Source: Eucommia ulmoides (Eukaryota > Streptophyta > Magnoliopsida > Garryales > Eucommiaceae). From it: a DNA stretch of 64,000 nt. A program made the position numbers and the translations under genes. The notes beneath the pieces are model-generated. The model had not been told where the DNA came from, ran no database searches, and saw only the letters and a list, made by a program, of their open reading frames with translations. Below, piece by piece: positions 1-12,322 of the stretch. Each line of letters opens with the position of its first letter. Positions within the stretch are counted from its first letter, which is position 1. The stretch lies in contig CM028328.1 in NCBI GenBank assembly GCA_016647705.1, forward strand, positions 11,774,614-11,838,613, read 5' to 3'.

Positions 1-601
1 CACCGAGGCTAGCATGAAGTGGCTGGACACGAAAGAACAAGGTTCGGTGGTTTATGTCTCATTTGGGAGCTTGGCCACCCTTGATGAAACTCAAATGGAG
101 GAATTATCATGGGGCCTTGTGCAGAGCAACAACTACTTCCTATGGGTGGTAAGAACTTCTGAAGAGAGCAAGCTTCCTAGCAATTTCATGGACAAGACCT
201 TTGAGAAAGGGTTGGTGGTCAATTGGTGCCCTCAGCTTGAGGTCTTGGCTCACCAGGCGGTGGGATGTTTTGTGACTCACTGTGGTTGGAACTCGACGCT
301 TGAAGCTTTGTGCCTTGGGGTGCCAATGGTTGCTATGCCCCAGTGGGTTGATCAAACAACTAATGCGAAGTTTGTGGCCGATGTGTGGAGGGTAGGGGTT
401 CGAGTGGAGGCTAATGATAAGGGAATTGTTACGAAAGAAGAGATTGAAAAGCGAATCAGAGAAGTCATGGCGGGAGAAACGAGGGAAGAACTGAGAAAGA
501 ATGCTAGTGGTTGGAAAAACCTAGCGAGAGAGGCAGTGGATGTAGGTGGGAGTTCTGATAAGAATATTGAGGAATTTGTTTCTCAACTTGTATGCTCTTA
601 A
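1..601 (+). CDS. UDP-glycosyltransferase, UGT74-like, C-terminal part (5' truncated by window edge)
   Basis: The frame is open from base 2 to the TAA at 599-601, so the ATG at 14 is an internal Met and the true start lies upstream of the window. About 199 residues are visible against roughly 450-480 for the family, so this is the sugar-donor half. Counting from the Met at 14, residues 71-114 form a complete 44-residue PSPG box: it starts WCPQ, has His at box position 19 and THCGWNS in the middle, and ends in Gln, which in this family usually marks UDP-glucose use. An upstream YVSFGSLA motif fits the same fold. Box wording resembles group L UGT74 enzymes, soluble cytosolic enzymes that glucosylate small acceptors such as hormones and carboxylic acids. 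The acceptor cannot be inferred from this half. No frameshift or stop is seen, and this is the only intact host gene sequence in the window. Confidence 0.93.
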   Translation, partial: TEASMKWLDTKEQGSVVYVSFGSLATLDETQMEELSWGLVQSNNYFLWVVRTSEESKLPSNFMDKTFEKGLVVNWCPQLEVLAHQAVGCFVTHCGWNSTLEALCLGVPMVAMPQWVDQTTNAKFVADVWRVGVRVEANDKGIVTKEEIEKRIREVMAGETREELRKNASGWKNLAREAVDVGGSSDKNIEEFVSQLVCS

Positions 602-1139
602 TGCCAATGTATACTCTATAAAGGATGGATGCATAACTCAACTGGAAGAATATGAATTTTAAATATTAGAATAAAAACTATCTGAAATAGCTACAAAGGC
701 GATATATGCATGCATTTCCAATTCCAAATATATAATAATACGATGTATTAGATGGTATCTGCGTAAAAACTATTGTTTGCTATAATATAGAAGCAGTTAT
801 TTTTTCAGCACTGGCAGCAAATCCTTCTTAGAGGAACTGCTAGCGAAAATGAATAGCTTGTTTCACTCATGACATGAATGCTATAGCTCATGCCCAAAAA
901 TACTTGCAACATTAACGCCTATGAGACACAACTGTTGCAACAAAAAAAGTGTAAAGAGATTGAACTCCATACTAGTCCAGACAACATCAATTGTTGGTGC
1001 TTCAATCTGTCTGAACTACTCAATACAAGTAGATTTTGTCACTTCAAGAAACACGGTCTCTTAAATATAGTAAGGCGCAACCATAAATTTGGCCCCGTTG
1101 AAGGTCATGAACTCATATCTCTCTCGCGTAACTGACAAA
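602..1139 (+). other. 3' UTR and flank of the UGT gene
   Basis: This is non-coding sequence after the UGT stop. An AATAAA at 670-675, 69 bases past the stop, is a plausible polyadenylation signal. A short open frame at 890-1135 has no recognisable domain and is not called. Nothing else is recognised before the AT-rich repeats begin. Confidence 0.5.
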
Positions 1140-2165
1140 TATAGCTAACAAGAGACTACTAATGTTAATTTTCAAATATAATCATCTATCAAAATTAATC
1201 TACCAACCTTTATCTTTTGATATTTAACCTTATATATCTTATACATGATTGAAGAGAGAGAATATATTTCTCTCTCTCTCTATATATATATAAATTTATA
1301 GAAATAAAATATGGACATTAAAATTACTCATAATACTAAAACATCAAATTTATTGAAATTATAGACATTAAATTTATGAAAAATTAAAGAAATAATATAT
1401 GCGCATTAAATTTAATAATAATAATAATAATGAAACAATAAATTTACAAAAATTAAAATTAATATATAGGATATTTAATTTAATAATACTAAAATATGAA
1501 ATTTATAGAAATTAAATTAAAGAAATAATATAAAAAAAAAATATAATATACAGAAATTATATAAATTAAATTTATGAAAATTTTAAAAATAATATAAAGG
1601 GTATTAAATTTAGTAATGAAGAAATAATATAGAGAGAAAATATAATATACGAAAATTATGATCATTAAATTTACAAAAATTATAGAAATACTGTATGAAC
1701 ATTAAATTTTGTAATAATATAAATACTAAATTAAAAAAAATTACAAAAATAGTATATGGATATTAAATTTAGTAATAATAGTTAATTATTAAATTTATGT
1801 AAATTATAAAAATAATATACAGACATAGTAATAATACTAAAATATTAAATTTACAAAAATTAATTTAAAGAAACAATATAAAAGAAGAAATATAATATAC
1901 GAAAATTATGAATATTAAAATTACAAAAATTACATAAATAATATATGGACATTAAATTTAATAATAATACTGAAACATTAAATGTATAAAAATTAAATTA
2001 AAAAATAATTTAAAAGATGAAATATAATATACGAAAATTATGAACATTAAATTTACAGAAATTGCAGAAATAATATATGGACATTAAATTTAATAATAAT
2101 ACTAAAACATTACATTTATACAAATTACATTGAAGAAATAATATTAAATTAGCTTCAATTTTTTT
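1140..2165. repeat. Degenerate AT-rich minisatellite
   Basis: The region is over 80% A+T by eye and built from variants of two alternating phrases, ATATGGACATTAAATTTAAT and AAATATAATATACGAAAATT. The clearest full unit runs from 1941 to 2073 (132 bp), and shorter sub-units recur from about 1308. A CT/TA microsatellite sits at about 1260-1290. Bases 1225-1300 resemble 2325-2420 further right, so the two flanks of the array share sequence. Confidence 0.75.
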
Positions 2166-2200
2166 TACACACATGCTTTCAGGCACGAATTATATGCTAG
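2166..2200 (+). mobile_element. Helitron 3' terminus (remnant)
   Basis: A decayed hairpin (stem about ATGCTT / AGGCAC) is followed by a short AT spacer and CTAG at 2197-2200. This matches the better preserved Helitron ends at 5112 and 22216. The next bases, 2201 onward, read TCTATTATATAAAA, a Helitron 5'-like start. Confidence 0.6.
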
Positions 2201-2422
2201 TCTATTATATAAAAAAGGAAGAACATAAAAGGCTTAGAAATTTCTCAGTCTTCTGATGTCTTAGGAAATAAAGAATGATTCAGATCAAACCAAAATATAA
2301 CATAAATATAAAATATGCATTTATATTTAACCTTATATATTTTATACCTAATTGAGGAGCGGATTTTTTTTTTTTTAATTGAAGGAAGGGAATATATTTT
2401 TTCTATATATATAAATATAATA
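2201..2422. other. Short Helitron-like 5' fragment
   Basis: It begins TCTATTATATAAAA directly after a Helitron CTAG terminus, then runs as AT-rich non-coding sequence into the next Helitron. It is probably the 5' stub of another Helitron copy or a piece of the flanking AT repeat. No gene is seen. Confidence 0.4.
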
Positions 2423-5112
2423 TTTATTATATAAAACATGACGGCTTTTTAGCTGACTAGGATAAATTTATGATTAGGACAAAAAAATATGATTAGGACA
2501 AACAAAGTTACTAACGAGGCCAAATAAATTTGCTGACTAGGATATTTTAGTAACATTAATTAAGGATTATTAAAGGAAATTGGGTTTGTCGAAAAGGAAA
2601 CAAACATGGATTGAGGGTATAATTTACTCAACTTCCTCTAATTAAACTTCTAATTTAATTAATCAACCCTTTAATTACTTCCATAAATAACAATTTCTCC
2701 TCTTTATGTTAGCTTCTTTTTTTGCTTCATGTTTCTTTCCATTTAGGTTTGTAACGTTTGTTCTTCTCTATTCATTGTGGCCGTCCCTCTCCTCAATCTA
2801 AACCCTCAACAACTGATCAAACCCCATCTTTCTTCTTCTCTCCATCTGCTATCTCGGTTCTATTGTCATCTCCATGCCATCACTGTCACTGCTACATCGC
2901 CCTTTGGCCGCCATGTTGTCATCGTCATAACCAATAACAGTACATCTATGACCTCTCTCACCATCACCCGCTACCCACATGTGCTATTTCCCTCCATTTC
3001 CAAATCCATCTATCCCTCTAGCGCTACGAAGCTGCCATATCCGACATCAAATTCTCCCCCCCTCTCTCTCTGTGTGGAATCTATCTATGGAAATCGCGAT
3101 TTCCATCTCAACGATTTCCTCTTTCTCTCTTTATGAAAATTTTATTTATCTCTCTACAAAAGTCTCAGTATTCTACCCTAATTTTCAATCTCAAGTTCTG
3201 CCCTAGCTCACCTTGCGTTCCTCTTCCGTGGCGACAATGGGTCTGTTAGTAGAGGGAGGAATTGAAAGACAACCATCTTCAGATTTGACCTTGGTTGATT
3301 CGGTAAGTTTAAACATCTTGATTGATTTTGTTTGTAATGTTGTATAGTTGTATTTTTGTTGATTGATTACTGATTTTGTTTATTATCAATGACGTATTGA
3401 TAATATTTTTCTCAATGCGAAGGAACTTGAGGTTCTTAACTCTCTAGTTGTGGTAAGTGTTCAAGCATTAGCTAGATAATCTTTATTAATCCGAATTTCT
3501 TCTTTTAATTGATTTGAATTTCTTCTTTTGCAAATTTCAGTTAGTTTAATTGGACGTAGATAAAACACCATCTCCATCGTTGATGCTCACGCAACACACT
3601 TTCCATCGCTAAACATCTTCATATCTGACGTTGGTTGATTTGGTAAGTCCAATCATCTTTCGTTGATTTTGTTGGTACTGTTGTATATCTATATTGTTGT
3701 TGATTGATTCTATGTCACCTGGTACTAATTTTGTTTGGTATCATGGTTGGTTCCAATTTGTCAATGAGAATGAACTTGAAGTTCTTAAACTCAAACATAG
3801 GTGGTGTTTGTTTAATGTTTCGTTTCCAAGCAATCGTAGGAGAAGCGTTTTAATTATTAATTTGTATTAAAATATCAGGATTGTCCCTCACATGATCTTA
3901 GTTCAAAAGATGCTTTTGGAGCGTGCGAAGTACAACGTTGTTATAGAAGAGTGGAGAAACTTGCATGATGGAGATTTTCACAACTGAGGAAGGCTATACC
4001 TGGATCGTATTCAAAATACGACCTATCGAAAGTAAATTTGACATATTGGGATTTGGATTATTCAATTTGAAGCTTCTCTCTCTAAGTTTTTTGGCCATTC
4101 CCTCTGCCCACAACGCCAACCATCTCAACCACCATCAACAACAACTAAATCATAGCTCAATTTCCTTACATCTAAACCCTAACCAGCTGAGTGTTTAGAA
4201 TGTTTAATTATTTTGATTTATTCTTTTTATCTATCAAACCTTGCTTCCTGAGGGAGATTGGGACATTGGGTTCAGAAACAATGTATTGGGTTGCCAGGAT
4301 GAAGTGTACTTTATCCCAAGCAAGGTTCTTGAACCTTAGTATATGTTATTCCTTCATAAACAATATACTGGGCTTGGCTTGTTTTGATAAAGTAACCTTT
4401 CTCAATTTATAGGAAATACACTATCAAAATAGTTCTCTATCAATTTGCCGCCAAGTCCAATCCCCCACCCTTTGCCTGCTCTTTTTATCAATTTTTTTTT
4501 TTTTATGCAAGATGAATTACTTCCACACATCTTCAACTTATTTTGTAGTCATTGTTACTTTGCTTTAATTATTCTCATTTAGTATTATAATAACTGTTTT
4601 CCTAAATTATCATAGGAGGCTTATTATATAGGTTGTTATTCATTTGACATCGTTGGAGGACGTCGGTGGAGTGCCGCGGTAAAAACACTATGCCGCCATG
4701 GTTATTCACTGTTGGGCTGCAAACAGAGCCCATTGTGCACATGGGAGGAAATAGGATGAGGGATTTTTTTTTCTTCAAAATGATTCATATTTTGAACAAC
4801 CCACTGTTAAAAATAAAAAGGTTTTTAGGTCCAAATTATTTAATTGCGAAAATGGGCTTAGAAATCATTGGATTTCTTAATTATATAATCAACTTATCTT
4901 TGTTCATCCGTTTTAAATTAATTGAAGTCACTTTCTTAATTTTATGTTAAAAATGACAATCGTTGTATTAGAAACGACAATCATTGTATTTGTTTCTCAG
5001 TTATCTTTGTAAGTTTTTATAAGTAATATGTTGGTTATTTGTTAGTGATGTGTTCATTTCAAATTAAGTTGTCTTTTTTAATTCGTGCCTTCAGGCACGG
5101 GTTATACGTTAG
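2423..5112 (+). mobile_element. Non-autonomous Helitron, copy 1
   Basis: The 5' end reads TTTATTATATAAAACATGAC followed by a GGCTTTTTAGCTGACTAGGA segment. The Helitron at 20130 shares this start almost word for word, including later GATTAGGACAAA phrases and TTAATTACTTCCATAAATAA. The 3' end has a clean hairpin, stem GTGCCT / AGGCAC with a TC loop, at 5085-5098, a short spacer, then TTAG at 5109-5112 (CTRR with C changed to T). There are no terminal inverted repeats. No RepHel helicase frame is present, so it could only have moved with help from an autonomous relative. The interior (for example 2777-3136 and 3965-4412) has short open frames without recognisable domains. Confidence 0.75.
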
Positions 5113-5469
5113 TCTATTATATAAAACAAGACAATATACATTTTCACCTACACATGTTGGTTTTATATTTTGAGGACTATTCACAGGAACATTCATTATA
5201 TTTCATATCAATGGAAAGTAGTTTTAATATTTAATTTTAGTTAGATTTGTCAATAGAAAGTATTTAATTTTCATTTAATTATTGGGTATGAATTATGAAA
5301 AATATAAAAATTTAAGGTAATAGTCAATATATACTTGAGGAAAAATAGCACCTTTGGCTCTAAAGTTTGAGGTGAGTGTTTATATGGTTCTTGAGGTTTG
5401 CAAAAATGTATAATTAGTCTATTAAGTTTTATTTTTGTTTCAATATGGTTTAATTGTAAATTTCGTTAA
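5113..5469. other. Intergenic repeat sequence left of the solo LTR
   Basis: It starts TCTATTATATAAAACAAG right after a Helitron terminus, a candidate 5' end of another Helitron. From about 5340 it matches the repeat unit seen again at 6640-6810 (the phrase AAGTTTTATTTTTGTT and neighbours). No gene is seen. Confidence 0.5.
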
Positions 5470-6539
5470 TGTAATACCTCGAAAATTTATATTTTTGAAA
5501 AAAAAAATATTTTATATAAGTTTATATTTTTGGAAACGATTTTGTAAATTTATGATGTACATATATACTTTATAACTTTTGGAGGTAAATATTAAATTTA
5601 TGTTTTTAAAAATATTATTTTAATATTTTTGAGTTGTTCTGTATATTATGAAAATTTATAGATAATATTCGATAATTTTAGAAAAATAAATATAATTATT
5701 AGACTTAATATGAATTATTTTATAATTACATGATATTAAATATAATTTCTTGTATATTAAGAATTAAGGTATTGATTTGGAGCCAAGAATTCACATTAAC
5801 CTACCTAGGTGACGCGTGGCCTTGATCGAACCTCACACTTTAAATGCTATGCATTATATATCATAAATATACATATACAAATATCATGGGGATTTCACGG
5901 GGAATTGAGTTCTCAACTCTCAAAAAGATATATCAATATATATATAGAGATATCAAGTTGCTGGTTAGAGAATAGGGAGAAAATTAGTGGAGTCTATTTG
6001 GAGGGTATTCAAGTTGCGGGTTCATTATTACTGAGAAAAATATCAATTTGAATTCGAATTTCAGGTAAAATTTTTAATTATTTTAATATATGTATTTAAT
6101 TTTCTTATTGTGTGAATTTATGATAAATTGTTGTGAAATTTTACCTGTTAAATTATATGAAATAATTTTGACGATGTAAAAATTATGTAAAAATCATGCC
6201 AATGTGTTTTATTTGTCGCATTAATTAAATGCACGTATTACAGAGATTGAAATTCTACTAAGCGTTATTTTACAACCACACAGTTTTGAATTTATATTTA
6301 AAATTGTAATAGTTGTATTTATTATTTATTGTTGTAATCGGTAAATTCAATAATTATAATTTTCGTCGTCGCATTGTAAATTAATTTTTTTTTATTAAAA
6401 CGAATTATTAAACTCTTGTCACCATCGCATTATAAATTTACTAGATTTTATAAAATAAAAATTTGGTCAATTGATTTTAGTGTTAATTTCTCCAATGGGA
6501 GAAATCACAGTAACGGCCCTGGAAAACTGGATCGTTACA
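5470..6539 (+). mobile_element. Solo LTR, Ty3/gypsy-like
   Basis: It begins TGTAATACCTCG and ends GGATCGTTACA, typical TG...CA LTR ends. It is flanked by GTTAA (5465-5469) and GTAAA (6540-6544), an imperfect 5-bp target duplication. No internal coding region, primer site or second LTR is adjacent, so it is best read as the product of LTR-LTR recombination. The terminal words resemble the LTR end at 42577 in the opposite orientation. Removing it rejoins the two halves of a repeat unit. Confidence 0.75.
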
Positions 6540-7040
6540 GTAAACGAGATAGGATAAAATGCCATTAGTGTAGGGGTATTTTTGTCAATTTCTTTACTTT
6601 AAGTTATGGGAGATTTTTAAATGGCAGAAGAAATTTTTAATGGTGATACATTTGGTCCCTTATATTGTAATTCATCTTCAATTTGGTCAAACTTAAATTT
6701 TTGTTACGAAAATTGAACGGATTCCATTAATTTGGGCGAGGTTCCCAAAATTGTACATTTAGTCCCTCAAGTTTTATTTTTGTTGCAATCTAGTCCAATT
6801 GCAATGTTAATGAAATAGGATGAAATACCATTAGTATAGGGGTATTTTTTGTAATTTTTTCTCCTTTTAGTTTGGGTGAATTTTTAAATGCATCATGAGC
6901 TTTTCAAAGGTGGCACATTTGGTCATTTATATTGTAATTCATCTTCAATTTGTTCCAACCAAAATTTATATTATAAAAATTGCACGGATTTCATTAATTT
7001 GGGGGTATTTTAGTAATTTTTTGCGTCCCTCTCGTTTTCC
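6540..7040. repeat. About 267-bp tandem duplication
   Basis: The phrase CCATTAGTGTAGGGGTATTT near 6563 recurs as CCATTAGTATAGGGGTATTT near 6830, with the surrounding 200 or more bases aligned (ATTTGGTC, TATTGTAATTCATCTTCAAT). A third partial unit lies at 5340-5469, cut off by the solo LTR. It is non-coding. Confidence 0.75.
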
Positions 7041-7139
7041 AGTTATAAGAATCTATTTTTATCTCAAATTTATTTTTGCACCAATACATCTCATTATTAT
7101 GGAGAATTAAAAAAATTACCCTTATTTGTTTAATGAAAA

Positions 7140-7460
7140 TTCAGTAAAATAATTTAAAATATAACACAAGATTTATAAAAATCAAGAGGGATTCGTATAA
7201 AAAAAAAATTAAGATTTTTAATTGAATTTTTAAAAAAAAAAAACATGTGAGTAAATGGTAAATGTTTTCATTTTTCATAACATAATACAAAATTTATAAA
7301 AATCAAAAGAGCTTTATATAATAATTTAAGAACTTTAATTGAATTTAATTAAATATAGAGATAAATATTTTTATTCACCATTATTTAATACAAGATTTAA
7401 AACAATCAAAAGGGGTTTATATAAATATATAAGAATTTTAATTAAATTTCGTTGAAATAT
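7140..7460. repeat. Three diverged tandem units of about 105-125 bp
   Basis: ACAAGATTTATAAAAATCAA near 7164 recurs with changes near 7288 and 7391. Each is followed by a GGGTTTATATAA-like word and TTTTAATTGAATTT. It is non-coding. Confidence 0.65.
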
Positions 7461-7734
7461 CGGGCAAACTTTTTCATTCTCAACAATTATGAGTTGTATG
7501 AGTATAAAAACAGATTTGGGAAGAAAAATAACTTCTTGTAACTGCAAAAAGAGAAAGAGATGCGAGAAATAATAAAAATATCCGAAAAAGTAATTTATTT
7601 CGTCGAATATCTTGACAAAATGTTCAATTGTACCAAATTGGAATATTGGTTGTAATAGATTATTTGTTGTTTTGAATAGAATGGGTGATAGATTTGTTCT
7701 TCTTCTTCCTTTTTTTTTTTTTTTTTTTTTTTTA

Positions 7735-7767
<33 letters not shown>

Positions 7768-8737
7768 TTGGTTTGAAGAGAATGAATGAGAAATTTATCT
7801 TACAGTGAGATGATTTGATGATTTCTTAGCAAGAAAATGAGAAATTGTGTTGCCATCAAGTAATCTCTACTCAAAAAGTATAGGTACTTTTCAATTACTT
7901 TTGGTTCTTCTAATTTATGGTTTTCAATTAGGGGTTACATGAAAACTTTTATCCTTTAATTGGTAATTTTAGAAGCTTGATTTATCATATGATTTTTTTT
8001 TATTATTATTATTAAGTTTTGTAGGAGTGAAAATATTTTGTTTTTAGATAAGTTAATCTCAGAAGTGGAATTGCCATAAAAAAATTCTTTTAATATGATA
8101 ACATGACTTTTATTTTTCTCTATTTAGAGGTAAAGACTAGATACATTTATCAAGATTTAATTATTTAACTATGCTATTTTAACATTACGTGGTGTAACAT
8201 TTGTATGTTGCTTTGTTACGTTCAGAGAATTTATCAGTTTCTGCATCTTTTAGTTCCTTGATTTTAATTTTTAATAATAGTCTATATAATCTTTAGGGGT
8301 ATGACTATTATGCGCCATTATTTGCTAACTTATATTCTATTTAATTACTTTTGGAGTTTCTCTTATAATAATTTAGCCCAATTGATGTTAAAATTACCAG
8401 AGCCAAATGAAATAAAAAAGTTCTTTAGCATGATAAATGCACAAATAATTTCAATGTCACATTGAATGCCGATGCAATCTAGAATGATGGAAAGTTTCAA
8501 ATAAAATGATGTGACTTTATTATTGAGGAATTTTTATTTGCTCTTGGCTTTAGGATTTCTTCAATTCGCATTCTGATGTATAGCAAACACTGATTATTAT
8601 TCTTAAACTGGTAGAAATGTGTGTCTTAAACTAGATAAAATATTTCAACTACGTTTACTATAACTTTACACTTAGAAGTTGAGTTTTTTATATTTAAACA
8701 ACTATCAATTGATTTTGACTATGATATTTTGTGATGG
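7461..8737. other. AT-rich intergenic sequence with T-tract and ATT microsatellite
   Basis: A T-run (7711-7733) is followed directly by an ATT repeat to about 7768. The rest, up to the CACTA element, contains no open frame or structured repeat that could be recognised. Confidence 0.5.
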
Positions 8738-8759
8738 CAATACAAAAAAAATGGGATTC

Positions 8760-9200
8760 TACTACGAATGTTTTGGCGACGACACAATAATCGTCGTCAA
8801 ATATGTCTATTGACTACAAAATTAACAATTGTAGCTAAATGTGACCTCCTTTTGGCGACGAAATACAAATTTGTAGCCATAAATGGTTAATAGGCGACGA
8901 AATTTTAGAATTCGTCGCTATTGGTCCCATCAATTCTTGGTGCCAAACAAACAATTGGAAAATTGTTCCCACTAGCGTATTGGCAACAGAAAAAGTTCGT
9001 CGCTAATTTGGCATGAGATATTTTTTTTATTTGGCAGCAAACCCCTTTCGTCACGATTTGACATTCCAAATTTTGGCGCCGAACAGAAAATTAATATAAT
9101 TATCCCGCTAGCGTATAGGCGATGAAATAGGTTCATCGCCAATGTGACCGCCTATATTTATCATTGGGCGACTAACCGATTTCGTCGCAAGTTATTTTTC
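8760..9200. repeat. CACTA left subterminal repeat region
   Basis: There is repeated GGCGACGA and its reverse TCGTCGCC or TCGTCGTC, spaced some tens of bases apart, with degenerate variants (GGCAACAGA, GGCGATGAA). It mirrors 16590-17040 at the other end. It is non-coding. Confidence 0.75.
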
Positions 9201-9384
9201 CCCCGCACCAAAATGACGTTGTTTTGGTTTCGGCGCCCCCTCTCCTGCTGACACATTTTTGGAAAAAGAAAAAAACAAAATCCACAAACCCTCCTCCCGC
9301 TCATACATCTATTAAAAAAAAAAAAACCCGTACCCACCCCAAACCCTTTCATTCCTTCACTTCGCGGCTTGCATTCTCATTTCC

Positions 9385-9390
9385 CTCCCT

Positions 9391-9455
<65 letters not shown>

Positions 9456-9456
9456 G
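9385..9456. repeat. CT then TA microsatellite
   Basis: A long CT run after three CCCT units passes directly into TA repeats. The open frames over it encode only Ser/Leu and Tyr/Ile runs and are not genes. Confidence 0.9.
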
Positions 9457-10153
9457 ATTTCCTCTTGCAATCGAGTTTGCCATACCTCCGCTACTCCACA
9501 TCCAATGGTTGTTGTCATGCCTTTGCTACCTCTGATTCACCATGCCGTCTCTTCCATCGAAACCCTTGCAACAACCGGCGATCGATCGAAACCCCTTGCT
9601 ACAACGATCAATCAAAACCTTGCATTGCGAAATTAGAATTGTTCTCCATATTTTGGTTTGTGATCTCTAAATCATTGCTTCATCTTCAAAATCCCATTTG
9701 TTTAGTGTTTCCATTCTCAGGTTTTTAGAATATTTTTATAAGATGGTCAGCAAAGGACATCGGTGGTCAGTGATGGCTAGATCTAGTTGGCGAAATCATT
9801 CAGGTATTATATTTCTTCTTCTTCTCGTCCGAAACCCTAATCCCATTCCTCTTAAAATTGATTTCTGTTTCTGATTTCGGATAAATTAACTTCCAATCGG
9901 GTCCGATTTGGCTAAATCTATTCTCAATTTCTCTATTTTCTGCATATTCTCATTCCATCACAAGTATATACATATCTCCATCGCAGGTACACACGATTCT
10001 TTCATTCTCTTCATCAGTTCATCTCTCTTTCTTTGTTTGTTGTCGAGATCTTGAAATTTGTGTATTTCTATGCAATTAAGAGATGTATCCCTAGTATTCC
10101 TATTATTATTTATTTTCCTGCAATTTTTTTGTGTGAATTCTTGGAAGATAATG
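9457..10153. other. CACTA interior, no gene recognised
   Basis: This is mixed-composition sequence between the microsatellite and the 189-bp array. It has patches of CCNAACCCTAAT-like text resembling a plant 5' leader but no open frame with a recognisable domain. Confidence 0.4.
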
Positions 10154-11047
10154 TTGAGGTTATTTTATCAAAGTAATTTAACCAATATACTTTGCAAGTT
10201 TTCGAGTTTTTATTTTGTTGATGGAAAAATTTCAGATTAATTTGTGCATTCACCTGCCCAAAGGAAGTTATTGTGCAAATTAATTTAATTGTTGGGTAAT
10301 ATAACTTAATTTTCCTAATTTGGAAAGTTTGTTTGTGAATTGTTGAGATTATTTTATCAAAGTGATTTAACCAATATAATTTGCAAGTTTTTGAATTCTT
10401 ATTTTGTTGATGGAAAAATTTTAGATTAATTTGTGCATTCACCTGCCCAAAGGGGGTTATTGTACAGATTAATTTAATTGTTGGGTAATATAACTTAATT
10501 TTTTTAATTTGGAACATTTGCTTGTAAATTGTTGAGGTTATTTTACCAAAATGATTTAATCAACATAGTTTGCAAATTTTCGAGTTCCTATTTTGTTGAT
10601 GAAAAAATTTCAGATTAATTTGTGCATTCACCTGCCCAAATGGGGTTATTGTACAAATTAATTTAATTGTTAGGTAATATAACTTAATTTTTCTAATTTG
10701 GAACGTTTACTTGTGAATTGTTGATGTTATTTTACCAAAGTGATTTAACTAACATAGTTTATAAGTTTTCGAGTTTCTATTTTGTTGATGGAAATTTTTT
10801 TGGATTAATTTGTGTATTCATATGCTCAAAGAGGGTTATCGTGCAAATTAATTTAATTGTTGGGCAATATAGTTTAATTTTTCTAATTTGGAACATTTGC
10901 TTGTGAATTATTGAGGTTATTTTACCAAAGTAATTTAACCAATATACTTTGCAAGTTTTTAAATTCCTATTTTGTTAATGGAAAAATTTTAGATTAATTT
11001 GTGCATTCATCTGTCCAAAGGGGTTATTGTGCAAATTAATTTAATTG
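10154..11047. repeat. 189-bp tandem array, about 4.7 copies
   Basis: The word TTGAGGTTATTTTA starts units at 10154, 10343, 10532, 10721 and 10911: spacing 189, 189, 189, 190. Each unit contains TTTGTGCATTCACCTGCCCA and GCAAATTAATTTAATTGTTG. Open frames on both strands (10058-10240, 10110-10517, 10718-10906) are shadows of the repeat. Confidence 0.92.
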
Positions 11048-11329
11048 CATGAGAATATTACGTGAAATAAATTATTTGATAAATTTGTTTACCCAAAGGA
11101 AATGGATTTTGAAAGATTATTTGTTTCATTAAATTTTGAAAGAAATATATGGATTTGAAAGTTAATCTACCTAAACGGTATGAATTTTTAAATCTATATA
11201 TATATTTTTTTATTTTGTTGATCCTCGTGATTAAAGAATAATTGTTTATTGTAGACTTTGGCCAAATAGGAGTCTATGATAATACAATTGATTTTTATGT
11301 TGTGTCGCTTATAATTATTTGAGCATTTT

Positions 11330-11760
11330 AATTCTTCGATTTAGTGAGAGTTTTCTTGTATTTTCTTTAATTCTATGATACGTTATGACCACTATTGTTA
11401 TGTATTTTACAAAATTGAATTTTATTTAATGATTATCATTATTGCACATTGTATTATTGCGTATTATATTATTTGAATTGATTATACTAAACCAAGGTTT
11501 ATGACCCATAAAGTTCAAGAAACATATTGTGAATATGAGTGTCATTGAATCTTTTGATCCTCTGGTTTAGTGGAAGCTTTTGTATTTCTTTTTATTTCGA
11601 TGATTACGTTATGACCACTATTATTATGCGTTTTGCAAAATTGAAATCTATTTGATGATCATCATTATTGTGTATTATATTGTCGCATATCATATTATTT
11701 GAATTGATTATACAATATGGTATCTTAAGATATTGTGCCTTAAGAATTACAGTTGTATAT
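11330..11760. repeat. 226-bp direct duplication
   Basis: CGTTATGACCACTATTGTTA at 11381 recurs at 11607. Both are followed by a TTTTGCAAAATTGAA-like word and TTATTTGAATTGATTATAC. Then 11830-12000 has short repeats of TTGAGAAATTGTAA. The stretch may be the 3' untranslated part of the LTR element whose LTR begins at 12336. Confidence 0.7.
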
Positions 11761-12322
11761 TTTTGGCTGTCACAAATTATTATTTTGAGATCTCGTGATT
11801 TATTGTTAGTGACAGATGACTTGTTAAAATCAAGCAATTTCATATTATTGAGAAATTGTAACAGTTTCATTTTGTTAAGAAATTGCAATTAGCAATTTCA
11901 TTTTGTTGAGAAATTGTAATAGTTTTATTTTGTTGAGAAACTATAATTAGCAATTTCATTTTATTGAGAAATTACAATTACAATTTTTTGAAAAATTGTA
12001 ATAAGAACCGATAAGAACAATGCATATTGATAATGACCACATGTTGGCATTGGTTTCTTACTACACTACTGAGTTTACGATCTGTGTTGATATGATTATA
12101 AGTATTTGTGAGTATGAAAGTCTTATATTTGTTGAGATTAACATATAAACTGTTATAATCTAATATTAAGATCATGTTGGACTTGATAAGTTTATCAAGA
12201 TACTACTTATAAACTATTATTTCTTTAAATAAAAGGTGTGGTCACACTAAAAATAAAAATTTTCTGTTATATTAACTCGAGAGTCTTATTTTTTAAATTA
12301 AATTTATTCAATTAATGTAGCC

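Noticed and set aside
890-1135. 81-residue open frame after the UGT gene
   Set aside because: No domain, unusual composition, no promoter or splice support; likely chance.
2777-3206. Overlapping open frames in Helitron copy 1
   Set aside because: Ser/Leu/Pro-rich text without recognisable domain, two frames open over the same AT/CT-rich DNA.
9161-9728. Open frames over the CT/TA microsatellite
   Set aside because: Simple-sequence translation (Ser-Leu, Tyr-Ile runs).
10058-10906. Open frames on both strands over the 189-bp array
   Set aside because: They repeat with the array unit and exist on both strands, so they are shadows.
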